Shown here: positions 27,113 through 36,621 of the stretch, one piece after another | Layout: each line of letters begins with the position of its first letter | Numbering within the stretch: the first letter of the stretch is position 1 | Origin: Thalassobius sp002708925 | Lineage (GTDB): Bacteria > Pseudomonadota > Alphaproteobacteria > Rhodobacterales > Rhodobacteraceae | Assembly: GCF_049803795.1 (NCBI RefSeq) | Contig: NZ_JBNAGJ010000002.1 | Span: 1-64,000, forward strand | Direction: 5' to 3' | Length of the DNA: 64,000 nucleotides | Position numbers and translations under genes: made by a program | Notes under the pieces: generated by a model | The model's input: only the letters and a program-made list of their open reading frames with translations | Told to the model about the DNA's origin: nothing | The model's database searches: none

Positions 27113-29479
27113 ATGCTAAGCCCGCTGAACATCAAGCTCTGGCGCGATCTGTCCCGGATCAAGGGACAGGCGGCGGCCATCGGGTTGGTGATCGCCCTGG
27201 GCGTGCTGATGATGGTCATGATGAAAGGTCTGGTGAATACGCTGGATGAGACCCGCCTGGCCTATTATGACCGCTACCGCCTGGCCGACATCTTTGTGCC
27301 CGTCACCCGCGCGCCCGAACGGATGCTGGAACGTCTGGCCGCCCTGCCCGGTGTGGCCGCACTCGAAGGGCGGGTCAGCGGCTGGGCTCTGATCGACATC
27401 GGCGCGGACGCCCTGCCCGTGCGCGCCCAGGCGCTGTCTTTGCCCGATACCGGGCGACCCCGGCTGAATGACATCTACCTGGTGGACGGACGCCTGCCCG
27501 ATCTGGGGCGCTCGGATGAGATTTTGCTGCTGGACGGGTTCGCCAAGGCCCGCGATCTGCACTTGAATGACCATCTGACCGCCACGATGAACGGCACCAA
27601 ACGCGTGTTTCGCATCACAGGTTTCGCGCAATCGCCTGAATTTCTGTATTCGACCGCGCCGGGGGAAATGGTCCCCGATGATGCCCGTTTCGCGGTGTTC
27701 TGGATGCGTCAGGCAGCGCTGTCTGCGGCCTATGACATGCAGGGCGCGTTCAATCAGGCGCTGATCTCCCTGACCCGCGACACCAACGCCGAAGGCATCA
27801 TTCTGGCCGCGGATGAGCTGCTGGCCTCTTATGGCGCCAGCGGAGCCTATGGGCTGGTCGATCTGACATCGAACCGTTTCATCCAAGAGGAAATCAAGGG
27901 GCTGAACAGCACGTCCACCGTGATTCCTCCGATTTTCCTGGGGGTGGCGGCGTTTCTTTTGTACATTGTTATCAACAGGATGGTGCAGGCGGAGCGCGAA
28001 CAGATCGGGCTGCTGAAGGCATTTGGCTATTCCTCGTGGGAGGTCAGCCTGCACTATCTGAAACTGGTCATGGTGATCGCCATTCTGGGGGCCATCGTGG
28101 GGTCCGTCGCGGGGATCTGGGCGGGCAATGCGCTGTCGCGGATGTATCAGATTTACTATAAATTTCCGTTTCTGGTGTTCACTGTGGACCCACGCAGCTT
28201 TGTCACCGGGTTTGCGGTGTCGATCCTGACCGCCTCAGCCGGGAGCCTCATTGTCCTGCGCGGCGTGTTCCGCCTGACGCCCGCCGTGGCCATGCGCCCG
28301 CCGGCCCCGCCCGATTATTCGCGCAGTTTTGACCTGGCCGCGCGGTTGCGGCGCTGGCTGGACCAGCCCAGCCGCATGGTGCTGCGCCGGCTGACCCGCT
28401 ATCCGGGACGCATGATCGGCGCTGTGGTGGGGATCGGCACGGGGCTGGCGCTGTCCGTGGCCTCATTGACGCTGATGGCCGGGTTCAACACCACGCTGGA
28501 CCTGAGCTTCAACGTCATGAACCGGGGTGAGATGTCGCTGAGCTTTACCTCGAAACAGACGGACAAAGCGCTGCTGGAACTGGGCCGCCTGCCCGGTGTG
28601 GAACATGTGGAGCCCGCGCGCGCGGTGTCGGTGATGTTCCGCAACGGCACCCACAGCTATCGCGGCGCGATCGAGGGGCGGCCGGAATTTCCCATTCTGA
28701 ACAGGGTGATCGACGCTGATGAGCAGCCCATTTCGATGCGGCGCGAAGGGGTGATCCTGTCCAAACCTCTGGCGGAAATCCTGCACCTGTCCCCCGGTGA
28801 CACGGTGATCGCCGAGATCCGCGAAGGCCGCCGTCCGACGCTTTATCTGCCGGTGATCGGCGTGGCGGAAACCCTGATGGGCGCGCCCGCCTTCATGGAG
28901 CTGTCCGCCCTGTCGCGCGTTCTGAACGAACCCGCCCAGGTGACGGGGGCCACGCTGACGATTGATGAATCGCTTTTGCCCGGCTTGATTGACGACCTCA
29001 AAGAGATGCCGCAAATCGCCGGGATTTCCCTGAAATCGGACATCCGCGAGGCCCTGGTCGAGATCATGAACACCGGCCCCGGATCGGTGCGCTATATCAT
29101 GCTGGCGGTGGCGGCGATCATCACCTTCGGGATTGTCTATAACTCGGCCCGGATCGCCTTTGCCGAACGGGAACGGGATCTGGCCAGCCTGCGGGTGATG
29201 GGGTTTTCGAAATCCGAAGCCTCGTTCGTGCTGCTGGGCGAGCTGGCGGTGGTCACGCTGGCCGCCCTGCCCCTGGGGATCGCATTGGGCTATGGTTTGA
29301 CCTATCTCACGGTCAAAGGGTTTTCGACCGATATATATCAGATACCAGTCACCTTCAGCCCGCAAAGCTATGGGCTGGCAATTGTCGCTGTCCTGCTGGC
29401 AGCGGGCCTGTCGGGATGGCTGGTGAAACGAGAGCTGGACAAGGTGGATCTTGTCGCGTCGCTCAAGTCGAGGGATTGA
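27113..29479 (+). CDS. FtsX-type ABC permease of the exporter
   Basis: 788 residues with the double-FtsX layout: a membrane segment at about 20-40, a large periplasmic domain, three helices (IPPIFLGVAAFLLYIVI...), a fourth helix at about 430-455, a second periplasmic domain and three C-terminal helices. This matches the larger relatives of MacB/LolC permeases. It pairs with the ATPase just upstream. Its stop is five bases before the adaptor start. Confidence 0.9.
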   Translation: MLSPLNIKLWRDLSRIKGQAAAIGLVIALGVLMMVMMKGLVNTLDETRLAYYDRYRLADIFVPVTRAPERMLERLAALPGVAALEGRVSGWALIDIGADALPVRAQALSLPDTGRPRLNDIYLVDGRLPDLGRSDEILLLDGFAKARDLHLNDHLTATMNGTKRVFRITGFAQSPEFLYSTAPGEMVPDDARFAVFWMRQAALSAAYDMQGAFNQALISLTRDTNAEGIILAADELLASYGASGAYGLVDLTSNRFIQEEIKGLNSTSTVIPPIFLGVAAFLLYIVINRMVQAEREQIGLLKAFGYSSWEVSLHYLKLVMVIAILGAIVGSVAGIWAGNALSRMYQIYYKFPFLVFTVDPRSFVTGFAVSILTASAGSLIVLRGVFRLTPAVAMRPPAPPDYSRSFDLAARLRRWLDQPSRMVLRRLTRYPGRMIGAVVGIGTGLALSVASLTLMAGFNTTLDLSFNVMNRGEMSLSFTSKQTDKALLELGRLPGVEHVEPARAVSVMFRNGTHSYRGAIEGRPEFPILNRVIDADEQPISMRREGVILSKPLAEILHLSPGDTVIAEIREGRRPTLYLPVIGVAETLMGAPAFMELSALSRVLNEPAQVTGATLTIDESLLPGLIDDLKEMPQIAGISLKSDIREALVEIMNTGPGSVRYIMLAVAAIITFGIVYNSARIAFAERERDLASLRVMGFSKSEASFVLLGELAVVTLAALPLGIALGYGLTYLTVKGFSTDIYQIPVTFSPQSYGLAIVAVLLAAGLSGWLVKRELDKVDLVASLKSRD

Positions 29480-29483
29480 TCGG

Positions 29484-30719
29484 ATGGCAGCACGGAAAAA
29501 CTCGCGTTTGGTGGTGACCTTGGCGGCGGTTGCGCTGGTGGCGGGGGCGTTAAGCTATGCGTTCTGGCCGCGCCCGACATTGGTGGATATGGGCCGCGTG
29601 ACCCAGGGCCCCATGCAGGTCACCATCGACGAAGAGGGGCGCACCCAGGTGCATGAACCCTATGTGGTTTCCACCCCCATCGCGGGGCGGATGATGCGGC
29701 TGACGATTGAACCGGGGGATCGCGTGGAACAGGGCGACGTGGTGGCGCGGATGCTGCCCACCTCGCCCTCGGCGCTGGATGCACGTTCACGCGAGCAGGC
29801 CCGCGCCAATGTCACCGCCGCCGAGGCCGCCCTGCGCGTGGCCGAAGCCGATCTGAATAAGGCCCGCGCGGACCGTGACCTGGCCGAGGCCAATCTGGAG
29901 CGCACCAAACGCCTGTTCGACAGCGGCATCGTCAGCCAGGCCGCGCTGGACAGCGATCAGCGCACCGCCCGCGCGGCCAATGCCGCACTGGATACCGCGC
30001 GCGCTGCGATCTCGATGCGGGTGGCCGAGCTGAACAACGCCCGCGCCGCGCTGATTTCCTTTGACGACACCGGGCTGGCCGAGGCCATCGAGGCCGAACA
30101 GGATGAGGTGCTGCCGCTCAAGGCCCCCGTCCCCGGCGCGGTTCTGCAAATCATGCAGCAGTCGGAAATCACCCTGGCTGCCGGCACGCCCATTCTGGAG
30201 ATCGGGGACATCGAAACCGATCTGGAAGTCCTGGCCGAGCTTCTGTCCACCGATGCTGTCAAAATCCGCACGGGCGATCCGGTGGTGATCGACAATTGGG
30301 GCGGGCCCGTGCCCCTGAAGGGCGAGGTCTCTCGGATCGAGCCCTGGGGCTTTACCAAAGTCTCGGCTCTTGGGGTCGAAGAACAGCGGGTCAATGTCAC
30401 CATCCGGTTTCTCAGCCCCTATGAGGACCGCCCCACCCTGGGCCATGGCTTCCGCGTGGAAACCCGGATTGTCACATGGTCGGCCAAGGATGCGCTGATC
30501 GTACCGGCGGGCGCGCTGTTCCGGGCGGGACCGGACCAATGGGCGCTGTTCGTGGTCGAAAACGGCGTGGCCGTGCAGCGCGCGGTTCAGCTGGCCGCGA
30601 ATAACGGGCTGACGGCGGCCATCGCCACCGGGGTCAGCCCCGACGAGCAGATCGTTCTGTACCCGCCCTCGGGGTTGATGGACGGCCAAAGCGTTGCCGA
30701 ACGCACCGCGTATCAGTGA
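29484..30719 (+). CDS. HlyD/RND-type periplasmic adaptor of the exporter
   Basis: 411 residues. An N-terminal membrane anchor (VVTLAAVALVAGALSYAF) is followed by a lipoyl half, a long coiled-coil hairpin (residues about 100-200, SREQARANVTAAEAALRVA...), the second lipoyl half and a beta-barrel. It joins the ABC permease to an outer-membrane channel; no TolC is encoded nearby. The cargo of the exporter is unknown. Confidence 0.9.
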   Translation: MAARKNSRLVVTLAAVALVAGALSYAFWPRPTLVDMGRVTQGPMQVTIDEEGRTQVHEPYVVSTPIAGRMMRLTIEPGDRVEQGDVVARMLPTSPSALDARSREQARANVTAAEAALRVAEADLNKARADRDLAEANLERTKRLFDSGIVSQAALDSDQRTARAANAALDTARAAISMRVAELNNARAALISFDDTGLAEAIEAEQDEVLPLKAPVPGAVLQIMQQSEITLAAGTPILEIGDIETDLEVLAELLSTDAVKIRTGDPVVIDNWGGPVPLKGEVSRIEPWGFTKVSALGVEEQRVNVTIRFLSPYEDRPTLGHGFRVETRIVTWSAKDALIVPAGALFRAGPDQWALFVVENGVAVQRAVQLAANNGLTAAIATGVSPDEQIVLYPPSGLMDGQSVAERTAYQ

Positions 30720-30883
30720 TCCGGGCGGCGCGGCGGCATTTTCCCGCTGATTTCTGCCCGCGCGCGCTGGATTGGGCGTGAACTTGGCGACGGATCGGCC
30801 TATTCTGTGCGTATATCCTTGACCGCCCTTTTGCCCCGCCCTTTTACCTGCCCAAACGCCGCCAACCCGCCCGAGACGCCCCC

Positions 30884-32725
30884 GTGACCAGATCGAAATC
30901 GCTCTTGCGAGCCCTGCCCGCGCTGGCTTTGTGCCTGACCACCTGCCTGGGGGGTCTGCCCGCCCCGGCGCTGGCCTTTGACGAGCTGACCTTTGACATC
31001 CCCACCGATCACGACGCGCTGCGCAAACGGCTGCGGCAGGCCTCGCTTTTGCAACTGGCCAAATCCGAAGGGGTCAGCGATCCGCAGGATGTGTTTTCCA
31101 CCGCTCTGGCCGAATATCAGCGCCTGCTGGAGACGCTCTATGCCAACGGGTATTATTCGGGGGTGATCCGCATTCGTCTGGATGGGCAAGAGGCCGCAGC
31201 GATCCCGCCTTTGAACCCGCCCGCGCAGATTTCCAAAATCAATGTTCAGGTCACGCCCGGCCCGCGGTTCAGGTTCGGCACCGCCCGCGTCGCGCCTCTG
31301 CCCCAGGGGCTGCAATTGCCCGAAGAGTTCACCCCCGGCGCTCCGGCGCGCTCTACTGCCGTGATCAATGCGGTTGGGGCGGCCGTTGACGGCTGGCGCC
31401 TGGCTGGGCACGCCAAGGCCGAGCCCGTCTCTCAGTCTTTCAGCGCCAATCATGCTTCGGCGGTTCTGAACGCAGATGTTACGATCGCGCCGGGGCCGCT
31501 GGTACGGTTCGGCGCGCTGGTCGTGACCGGAGAGAATTCAGGAGAAAACCAAGCGAAAAGCAAGGTCCGCCCCACCCGTATCCGCCGCATCGCCGGTCTG
31601 CCCGAGGGGCAGGTTTTCTCACCTCTGGAGCTTGAAAAAGCCGCAACCCGCCTGCGCCGCACCGGCGCGTTTCGCGCTGTCACCCTGACCGAGGCCGACA
31701 GGCTGAACGCCGATGGCAGCATGGACATCGCGGCCTCGGTTACCGATGAAAAACCCCGCCGTTTCGGAGCCGGGGCCGAGCTGTCGAACTTCGAAGGGCT
31801 TATGCTGTCGGGATTCTGGATGCACCGCAATCTGCTGGGCGGGGCCGAACGGCTGCGCATTGGCGGCGAGGTGGCCGGGATCGGCGGCGACACGGGCGGG
31901 CTGGACTATAGCCTGGGCGCGCGGTTCGAGCGCCCCGCCGTGTTTGGCGCGGACACCAAGTTTTTCGCCCGGCTGGATCTGGAAAGCCTGGAAGAGACCG
32001 ATTATCGCTCGGATAATGTCACCTTGGGGATCGGCGCGACGCGGATTTTCTCGGATCATCTGGAGGGCGACCTGGAGCTGGCGCTCAGCCATTTCGATAC
32101 GCGCGATGCCTTTGGGGATCGGACGTTCACGCTGTTTTCAACGCCCTTCGCACTGCGCTGGGATCACCGCGATGACATTCTGAACCCGACCGGGGGGCAC
32201 TATGTCAACGCGCGCGTTTCGCCCTTCGTGGGCCTGAGCGGCGAAGCCTCGGGCGCGCAGCTGCAACTGGACAGCCGGCTCTATCGTGCGCTGGACAAGG
32301 ACGCGCGTTATGTGGCGGCGGCACGGTTCCAGATGGGCTCGGTCATGGGGCCAGGCCTGTCCGAAACCGCCCCCGATTTCCTGTTCTACTCGGGCGGAGG
32401 CGGCACTGTGCGCGGCCAGCCCTATCAGTCGCTGAACGTGGATCAGGGGGGCGGGGCGGCCTCGGGGGGGCGCAGTTTCCTGGGGTTGTCGGCCGAATTG
32501 CGCGCCAAGGTGACGGACAGTATCAGCCTGGTTGGCTTTGCCGATGCGGGCTATATCGGATCCGAAAGCGTGTATGACGGATCGGGCCGCTGGCACTCTG
32601 GCGCGGGGCTGGGCCTGCGCTATGACACCTCGGTAGGGCCGATCCGGCTGGACATTGCCGGGCCGCTGACCGGCAGCACCGGCGAAGGCGTACAGGTTTA
32701 TATCGGGATTGGGCAGGCATTCTGA
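30884..32725 (+). CDS. tamA: Outer-membrane assembly protein TamA (BamA family)
   Basis: 613 residues, GTG start. A signal peptide of about 31 residues ends PALA. Three POTRA-like domains follow (ALAEYQRLLETLYANGYYSGVI; FGALVVTGE...; LPEGQVFSPLELEKAATRLRRTGAF), then the 16-strand barrel with the Omp85 motif SGGGGTVRGQPYQS and the terminal Phe of IGIGQAF. It works with TamB, encoded next with a one-base overlap, in outer-membrane insertion or lipid transport. Confidence 0.92.
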   Translation: MTRSKSLLRALPALALCLTTCLGGLPAPALAFDELTFDIPTDHDALRKRLRQASLLQLAKSEGVSDPQDVFSTALAEYQRLLETLYANGYYSGVIRIRLDGQEAAAIPPLNPPAQISKINVQVTPGPRFRFGTARVAPLPQGLQLPEEFTPGAPARSTAVINAVGAAVDGWRLAGHAKAEPVSQSFSANHASAVLNADVTIAPGPLVRFGALVVTGENSGENQAKSKVRPTRIRRIAGLPEGQVFSPLELEKAATRLRRTGAFRAVTLTEADRLNADGSMDIAASVTDEKPRRFGAGAELSNFEGLMLSGFWMHRNLLGGAERLRIGGEVAGIGGDTGGLDYSLGARFERPAVFGADTKFFARLDLESLEETDYRSDNVTLGIGATRIFSDHLEGDLELALSHFDTRDAFGDRTFTLFSTPFALRWDHRDDILNPTGGHYVNARVSPFVGLSGEASGAQLQLDSRLYRALDKDARYVAAARFQMGSVMGPGLSETAPDFLFYSGGGGTVRGQPYQSLNVDQGGGAASGGRSFLGLSAELRAKVTDSISLVGFADAGYIGSESVYDGSGRWHSGAGLGLRYDTSVGPIRLDIAGPLTGSTGEGVQVYIGIGQAF

Positions 32726-35700
32726 TGCGCAGATGGTTTTTGATCGCGGCGCTGGCCGCCCCCCTGCCGGTTCTGGCCCAAGACATTCAGGCCCAGGAAC
32801 GCGGCTTTTTCGAAGGGCTGATCGAGGATTCCCTATCGGGCGAGGGCCGGGTTGTGGATGTTCAGGGCTTCGAAGGCGCGCTAAGCTCAACCGCGACAAT
32901 CCAGCAGCTGACCGTCGCGGATGCGGGCGGTATCTGGCTGACCTTGCAGGATGTGACACTGAACTGGAACCGCGCGGCGCTGCTGTCGGGGGCGCTGCAA
33001 GTCACCGAACTGTCGGCCAAACGGGTTCTGGTGCCGCGCGCGCCGCAAACGCAGGACGCCCTGCCCGATGCCGAGGCAACGCCGATCGCGCTGCCGGATC
33101 TGCCCGTGTCGATCGAGATTGCCAAACTGGCGATCGACCGCGCCGAGCTGGGCAAGGATCTGATCGGCCAAGAGGCCATCCTGTCCCTTGCCGGATCGGG
33201 CTCGCTAATCGAGGGCGCGGGGCAGGTTGATCTGTCCATCACCCGATTGGCGCCGCAATCGGGCAGCCTGACCCTGATCGCCTCTTACGGGGCACAAACG
33301 CAGGATCTGACGGTGGATTTGTCCCTGTCCGAGCCCCGGAACGGTCTGCTGGCCACCAGCCTGGGCCTGCCGGGGACGCCCTCGGTGGATTTGCAGCTGA
33401 AAGGCACGGGCAGCCTAAGCGATTTCGCCGGGGATCTGGCGCTGAGAACCGATGCGCAGCCGCGCCTGACCGGGCAGTTTACACTTGGCCAGCCGGCCGA
33501 GGACACGCAGTTCCGGGCGCAGATGCAGGGGGATGTCAGCCCCCTGTTCGCGCCCGAATATCGCGCGTTTTTCGGCCCGGATCTTCGGGTGCAGGCCTCT
33601 GGCGCGCGCACGGCAAACGGCCAGCTGCGGATCGAAGCCTTTCATATTCTGGCCCAATCGCTGACGGCGCGAGGCAGTCTGGGGGTGTCGGAAACGGGTC
33701 AGGTGACGCAGGCCAATCTGACCGCCCGGATCGTGCCCACGGATGGTACGCCGGTCGCTCTGCCTCTGCCCGGAGCCCGGACCACCCTGTCCGGCGCACA
33801 GCTGCATCTGCAATTCGACAGCGCCTCTGGCGACGGCTGGAGCCTGGACGGCCAGCTTGATCGCCTGCACCGCCCGGACCTAAGCATCGCCGCGGCCAGT
33901 CTGCTGGCGCGCGGCACGGCGCGGCCTGCGGCAATCGGCGGGCAAGTCGCCCTGACCGCACAAGGCGTGCTGCCGCAAGACGCCGATCTGGCCCGCGCTC
34001 TGGGGGATGCGCTCAGCGCCGATTTCCGATTTGACTGGGCGCCGGATCCGGGGCTGAAACTGCGCGATCTCTCGGTGTCGGGATCGCCTTTCGAGCTGTC
34101 CGGACAGGCCGACATTGCGCATCTGGACGGTGCCGCCGAATTGCGGATCGACACGCAGGCCGCGTTATCCGTGCCTGATCTGACGCATTTTGCGGGTCTG
34201 GCCGGGCAGCCTGTGTCGGGGCGTGCGGACATGCGGCTGAGCGGGGAAATTCTGCCGGTCAGTGGTGGTTTCAACCTGCATGTGCAGGGCAATACTCAGA
34301 ATCTGAGCCTGGGACCGCGCGTTCTGGATGCCGCGCTGAACGGTCCGGGCACGCTGGAATTTACGGCAAAACGCGACAATGACGGCACGGTTCTGGAGGG
34401 TCTGAGCGCCCAGACAGCCGCCGCCCGGATCAGCGGCGCAGCGCAGATCAGCAGCACCACGGCGCAAGCCGTCCTGCGGGCCGAATCTGCGGATGTTTCC
34501 GCGCTTTGGCCCGCGCTTAGCGGCGCGGCGACGCTTGCGGCTCAGCTGGAGCGCAAAGACCGTGACTGGACCCTGACCGCCACGGCGCAGGCTCCGGGCG
34601 AGGCGACCGCCAAGCTTGAGGCCACAGCAACCGGCGCGCAATGGGATACGCTGGAGGCCCAAGCGGTTTTGCAGGCCGAGATCGCTGCGCTGTCTGCCTA
34701 TGCGGACCTTTCCGGCCAGCCCATCGCGGGCCGGGCGCAGCTGTCGCTGCAAGGAACGGGAAAGCCGGCAGAGCAGTCCTTTGACGTGGATATGTCCCTG
34801 GACGCCAAGGGGCTGAAAACCGGGCTGGCGCAACTGGACAGCCTGTTGCGCGATCAGGCCACGGCACGGGTACAGATCGGACGGGACCGGCAGCGGCGCA
34901 TCACGCTGCACGCCGCGGATTTCCAAAGCCCCGAACTGACCGCAAAAGCCGAAAGCGCGGCGGATCAGGCGCTGTCCATCACCGCGCGCCTACGTGATCT
35001 GGCCGTGCTGGAAAGCGCCCTGAGCGGCCCTGCCAGCCTGACCGGCACACTGCGGCAGATCAACGAAAACTGGGCGCTTCAGGCTACGGGCGCGGGGCCC
35101 GGAGGAACGCGGATGAACGCGTCGGGGCAGGTTGCGCGCGATGGCTCGGCTGTGGATCTGGCGCTGGATGGGGTGGCACCGCTGGCGCTGGCAAATGACA
35201 TCCTGCGCCCGCGCAGCCTAAGCGGCCTTCTCCAGTATGATCTGAAGATAAGCGGCCCGCCCGAACTGGCCTCGGTCAGCGGGCAGATCAGCACTCAGGG
35301 CGCGCGCATGTCCCTTCCCAGCGCGGGCCTGGCACTCGAAGACATCGCGGCCAGCATACAGATGGGGGCCAATCAGGCGCAGCTGGCGCTCAGCGGCGGT
35401 GTCTCGACCGGGGGCAGGCTGCGCGTGACCGGCCCGGTTTCCCTGTCCCCCCCCTATGCCGCCGATCTGGAGGCCGAGCTGACATCCGTTCGGCTGACCG
35501 ACCCGACCCTGTTTGAAACGGCCGTGGATGGGCGCGTCCGTCTCTCCGGGCCACTGACGGGCGGCGCGGACCTGTCCGGCCGGCTGGCGCTAAGCGACAG
35601 TGAATTGCGTATTCCGGCGAACTCGGGGGCCAGCCATGCCACCCTGCCCGGCCTGCAACATGTGAACGAGCCCGCCCCGGTCCGCAACACCCGGCAAAAC

Positions 35701-36438
35701 GCGGGAATGCTGCAAAGCGCGGACGGCAATACGGCTGCGGGGCCGTCCTATGATCTGGATCTGCGCATCCTGGCGCCCGACCGGATTTTCGTACGCGGCC
35801 GCGGGCTGGACGCCGAACTGGGCGGGGTGTTGCAGCTTTCAGGGACAACGCAGAACGTGGTGCCGCAAGGGCGGTTCGATCTGATCCGCGGACGTCTGGA
35901 TATTCTGGGCAAACGGCTGACTCTGGACGAAGGGCTGATCCAGTTGCAGGGCGCTTTTGATCCGTTCATTCGCTTTGTCGCCAGCACCGAAACCAGCGAT
36001 GCCACGGCCAGTATCCAGATCCAGGGACAGGCCAGCGCGCCCGAGCTGAGCTTTGCCTCCAGCCCCGACCTGCCCCAGGACGAGGTTCTGGCGCTGATCC
36101 TGTTCGGCAAGGGAATCAGCAGCATTTCCGCGCTGCAAGCCGTGCGTCTGGCCGCCGCCGTGCGCACCCTGACAGGCGGCGGGACCGGGCTGGGGGGCAA
36201 GGTCCGCAAAGGCCTGGCGCTGGACGATCTGGACATCACAACTTCCGAGGAAGGCGCCACCGAGGCTCGGATCGGTAAGTACCTGGGAGAAAACATCTAT
36301 TCCGAGGTCACCGCCGATTCCGAAGGCAATTCCCAGATCAATCTGAACCTGAACATCAACCGCTCGGTCACCGCGCGCGGACGCCTGTCTTCGGACGGGG
36401 AAACGGGTATCGGGATTTTCATCGAAAAAGACTACTGA
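32725..36438 (+). CDS. tamB: Translocation and assembly module protein TamB
   Basis: 1237 residues. An N-terminal signal-anchor helix is followed by long beta-rich repeats forming the hydrophobic groove of AsmA/TamB-like proteins. The C-terminal DUF490 region is well kept (GRFDLIRGRLDILGKRLTLDEGLIQLQGAFDP; PQDEVLALILFGKG; LGENIYSEV). TamB bridges inner and outer membranes to supply TamA or to move phospholipids. Its ATG overlaps the tamA stop. Confidence 0.92.
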   Translation: MRRWFLIAALAAPLPVLAQDIQAQERGFFEGLIEDSLSGEGRVVDVQGFEGALSSTATIQQLTVADAGGIWLTLQDVTLNWNRAALLSGALQVTELSAKRVLVPRAPQTQDALPDAEATPIALPDLPVSIEIAKLAIDRAELGKDLIGQEAILSLAGSGSLIEGAGQVDLSITRLAPQSGSLTLIASYGAQTQDLTVDLSLSEPRNGLLATSLGLPGTPSVDLQLKGTGSLSDFAGDLALRTDAQPRLTGQFTLGQPAEDTQFRAQMQGDVSPLFAPEYRAFFGPDLRVQASGARTANGQLRIEAFHILAQSLTARGSLGVSETGQVTQANLTARIVPTDGTPVALPLPGARTTLSGAQLHLQFDSASGDGWSLDGQLDRLHRPDLSIAAASLLARGTARPAAIGGQVALTAQGVLPQDADLARALGDALSADFRFDWAPDPGLKLRDLSVSGSPFELSGQADIAHLDGAAELRIDTQAALSVPDLTHFAGLAGQPVSGRADMRLSGEILPVSGGFNLHVQGNTQNLSLGPRVLDAALNGPGTLEFTAKRDNDGTVLEGLSAQTAAARISGAAQISSTTAQAVLRAESADVSALWPALSGAATLAAQLERKDRDWTLTATAQAPGEATAKLEATATGAQWDTLEAQAVLQAEIAALSAYADLSGQPIAGRAQLSLQGTGKPAEQSFDVDMSLDAKGLKTGLAQLDSLLRDQATARVQIGRDRQRRITLHAADFQSPELTAKAESAADQALSITARLRDLAVLESALSGPASLTGTLRQINENWALQATGAGPGGTRMNASGQVARDGSAVDLALDGVAPLALANDILRPRSLSGLLQYDLKISGPPELASVSGQISTQGARMSLPSAGLALEDIAASIQMGANQAQLALSGGVSTGGRLRVTGPVSLSPPYAADLEAELTSVRLTDPTLFETAVDGRVRLSGPLTGGADLSGRLALSDSELRIPANSGASHATLPGLQHVNEPAPVRNTRQNAGMLQSADGNTAAGPSYDLDLRILAPDRIFVRGRGLDAELGGVLQLSGTTQNVVPQGRFDLIRGRLDILGKRLTLDEGLIQLQGAFDPFIRFVASTETSDATASIQIQGQASAPELSFASSPDLPQDEVLALILFGKGISSISALQAVRLAAAVRTLTGGGTGLGGKVRKGLALDDLDITTSEEGATEARIGKYLGENIYSEVTADSEGNSQINLNLNINRSVTARGRLSSDGETGIGIFIEKDY

Positions 36439-36621
36439 CCGCAGAGATTTACGCGCCGCAATCTTTTCTCAACTTTTTGCGCCAAGACTGATCGCAACAC
36501 GACGGTCGGAACCGGCAACAGACTTGCCAGCCCGGAAAACGGGCTTACCCTTGGAATACGTCGCAGGCCCTATCGCCCGCGCGACGGTCTGTGATCGCGG
36601 CCACCGAACGGGAGGAAACGG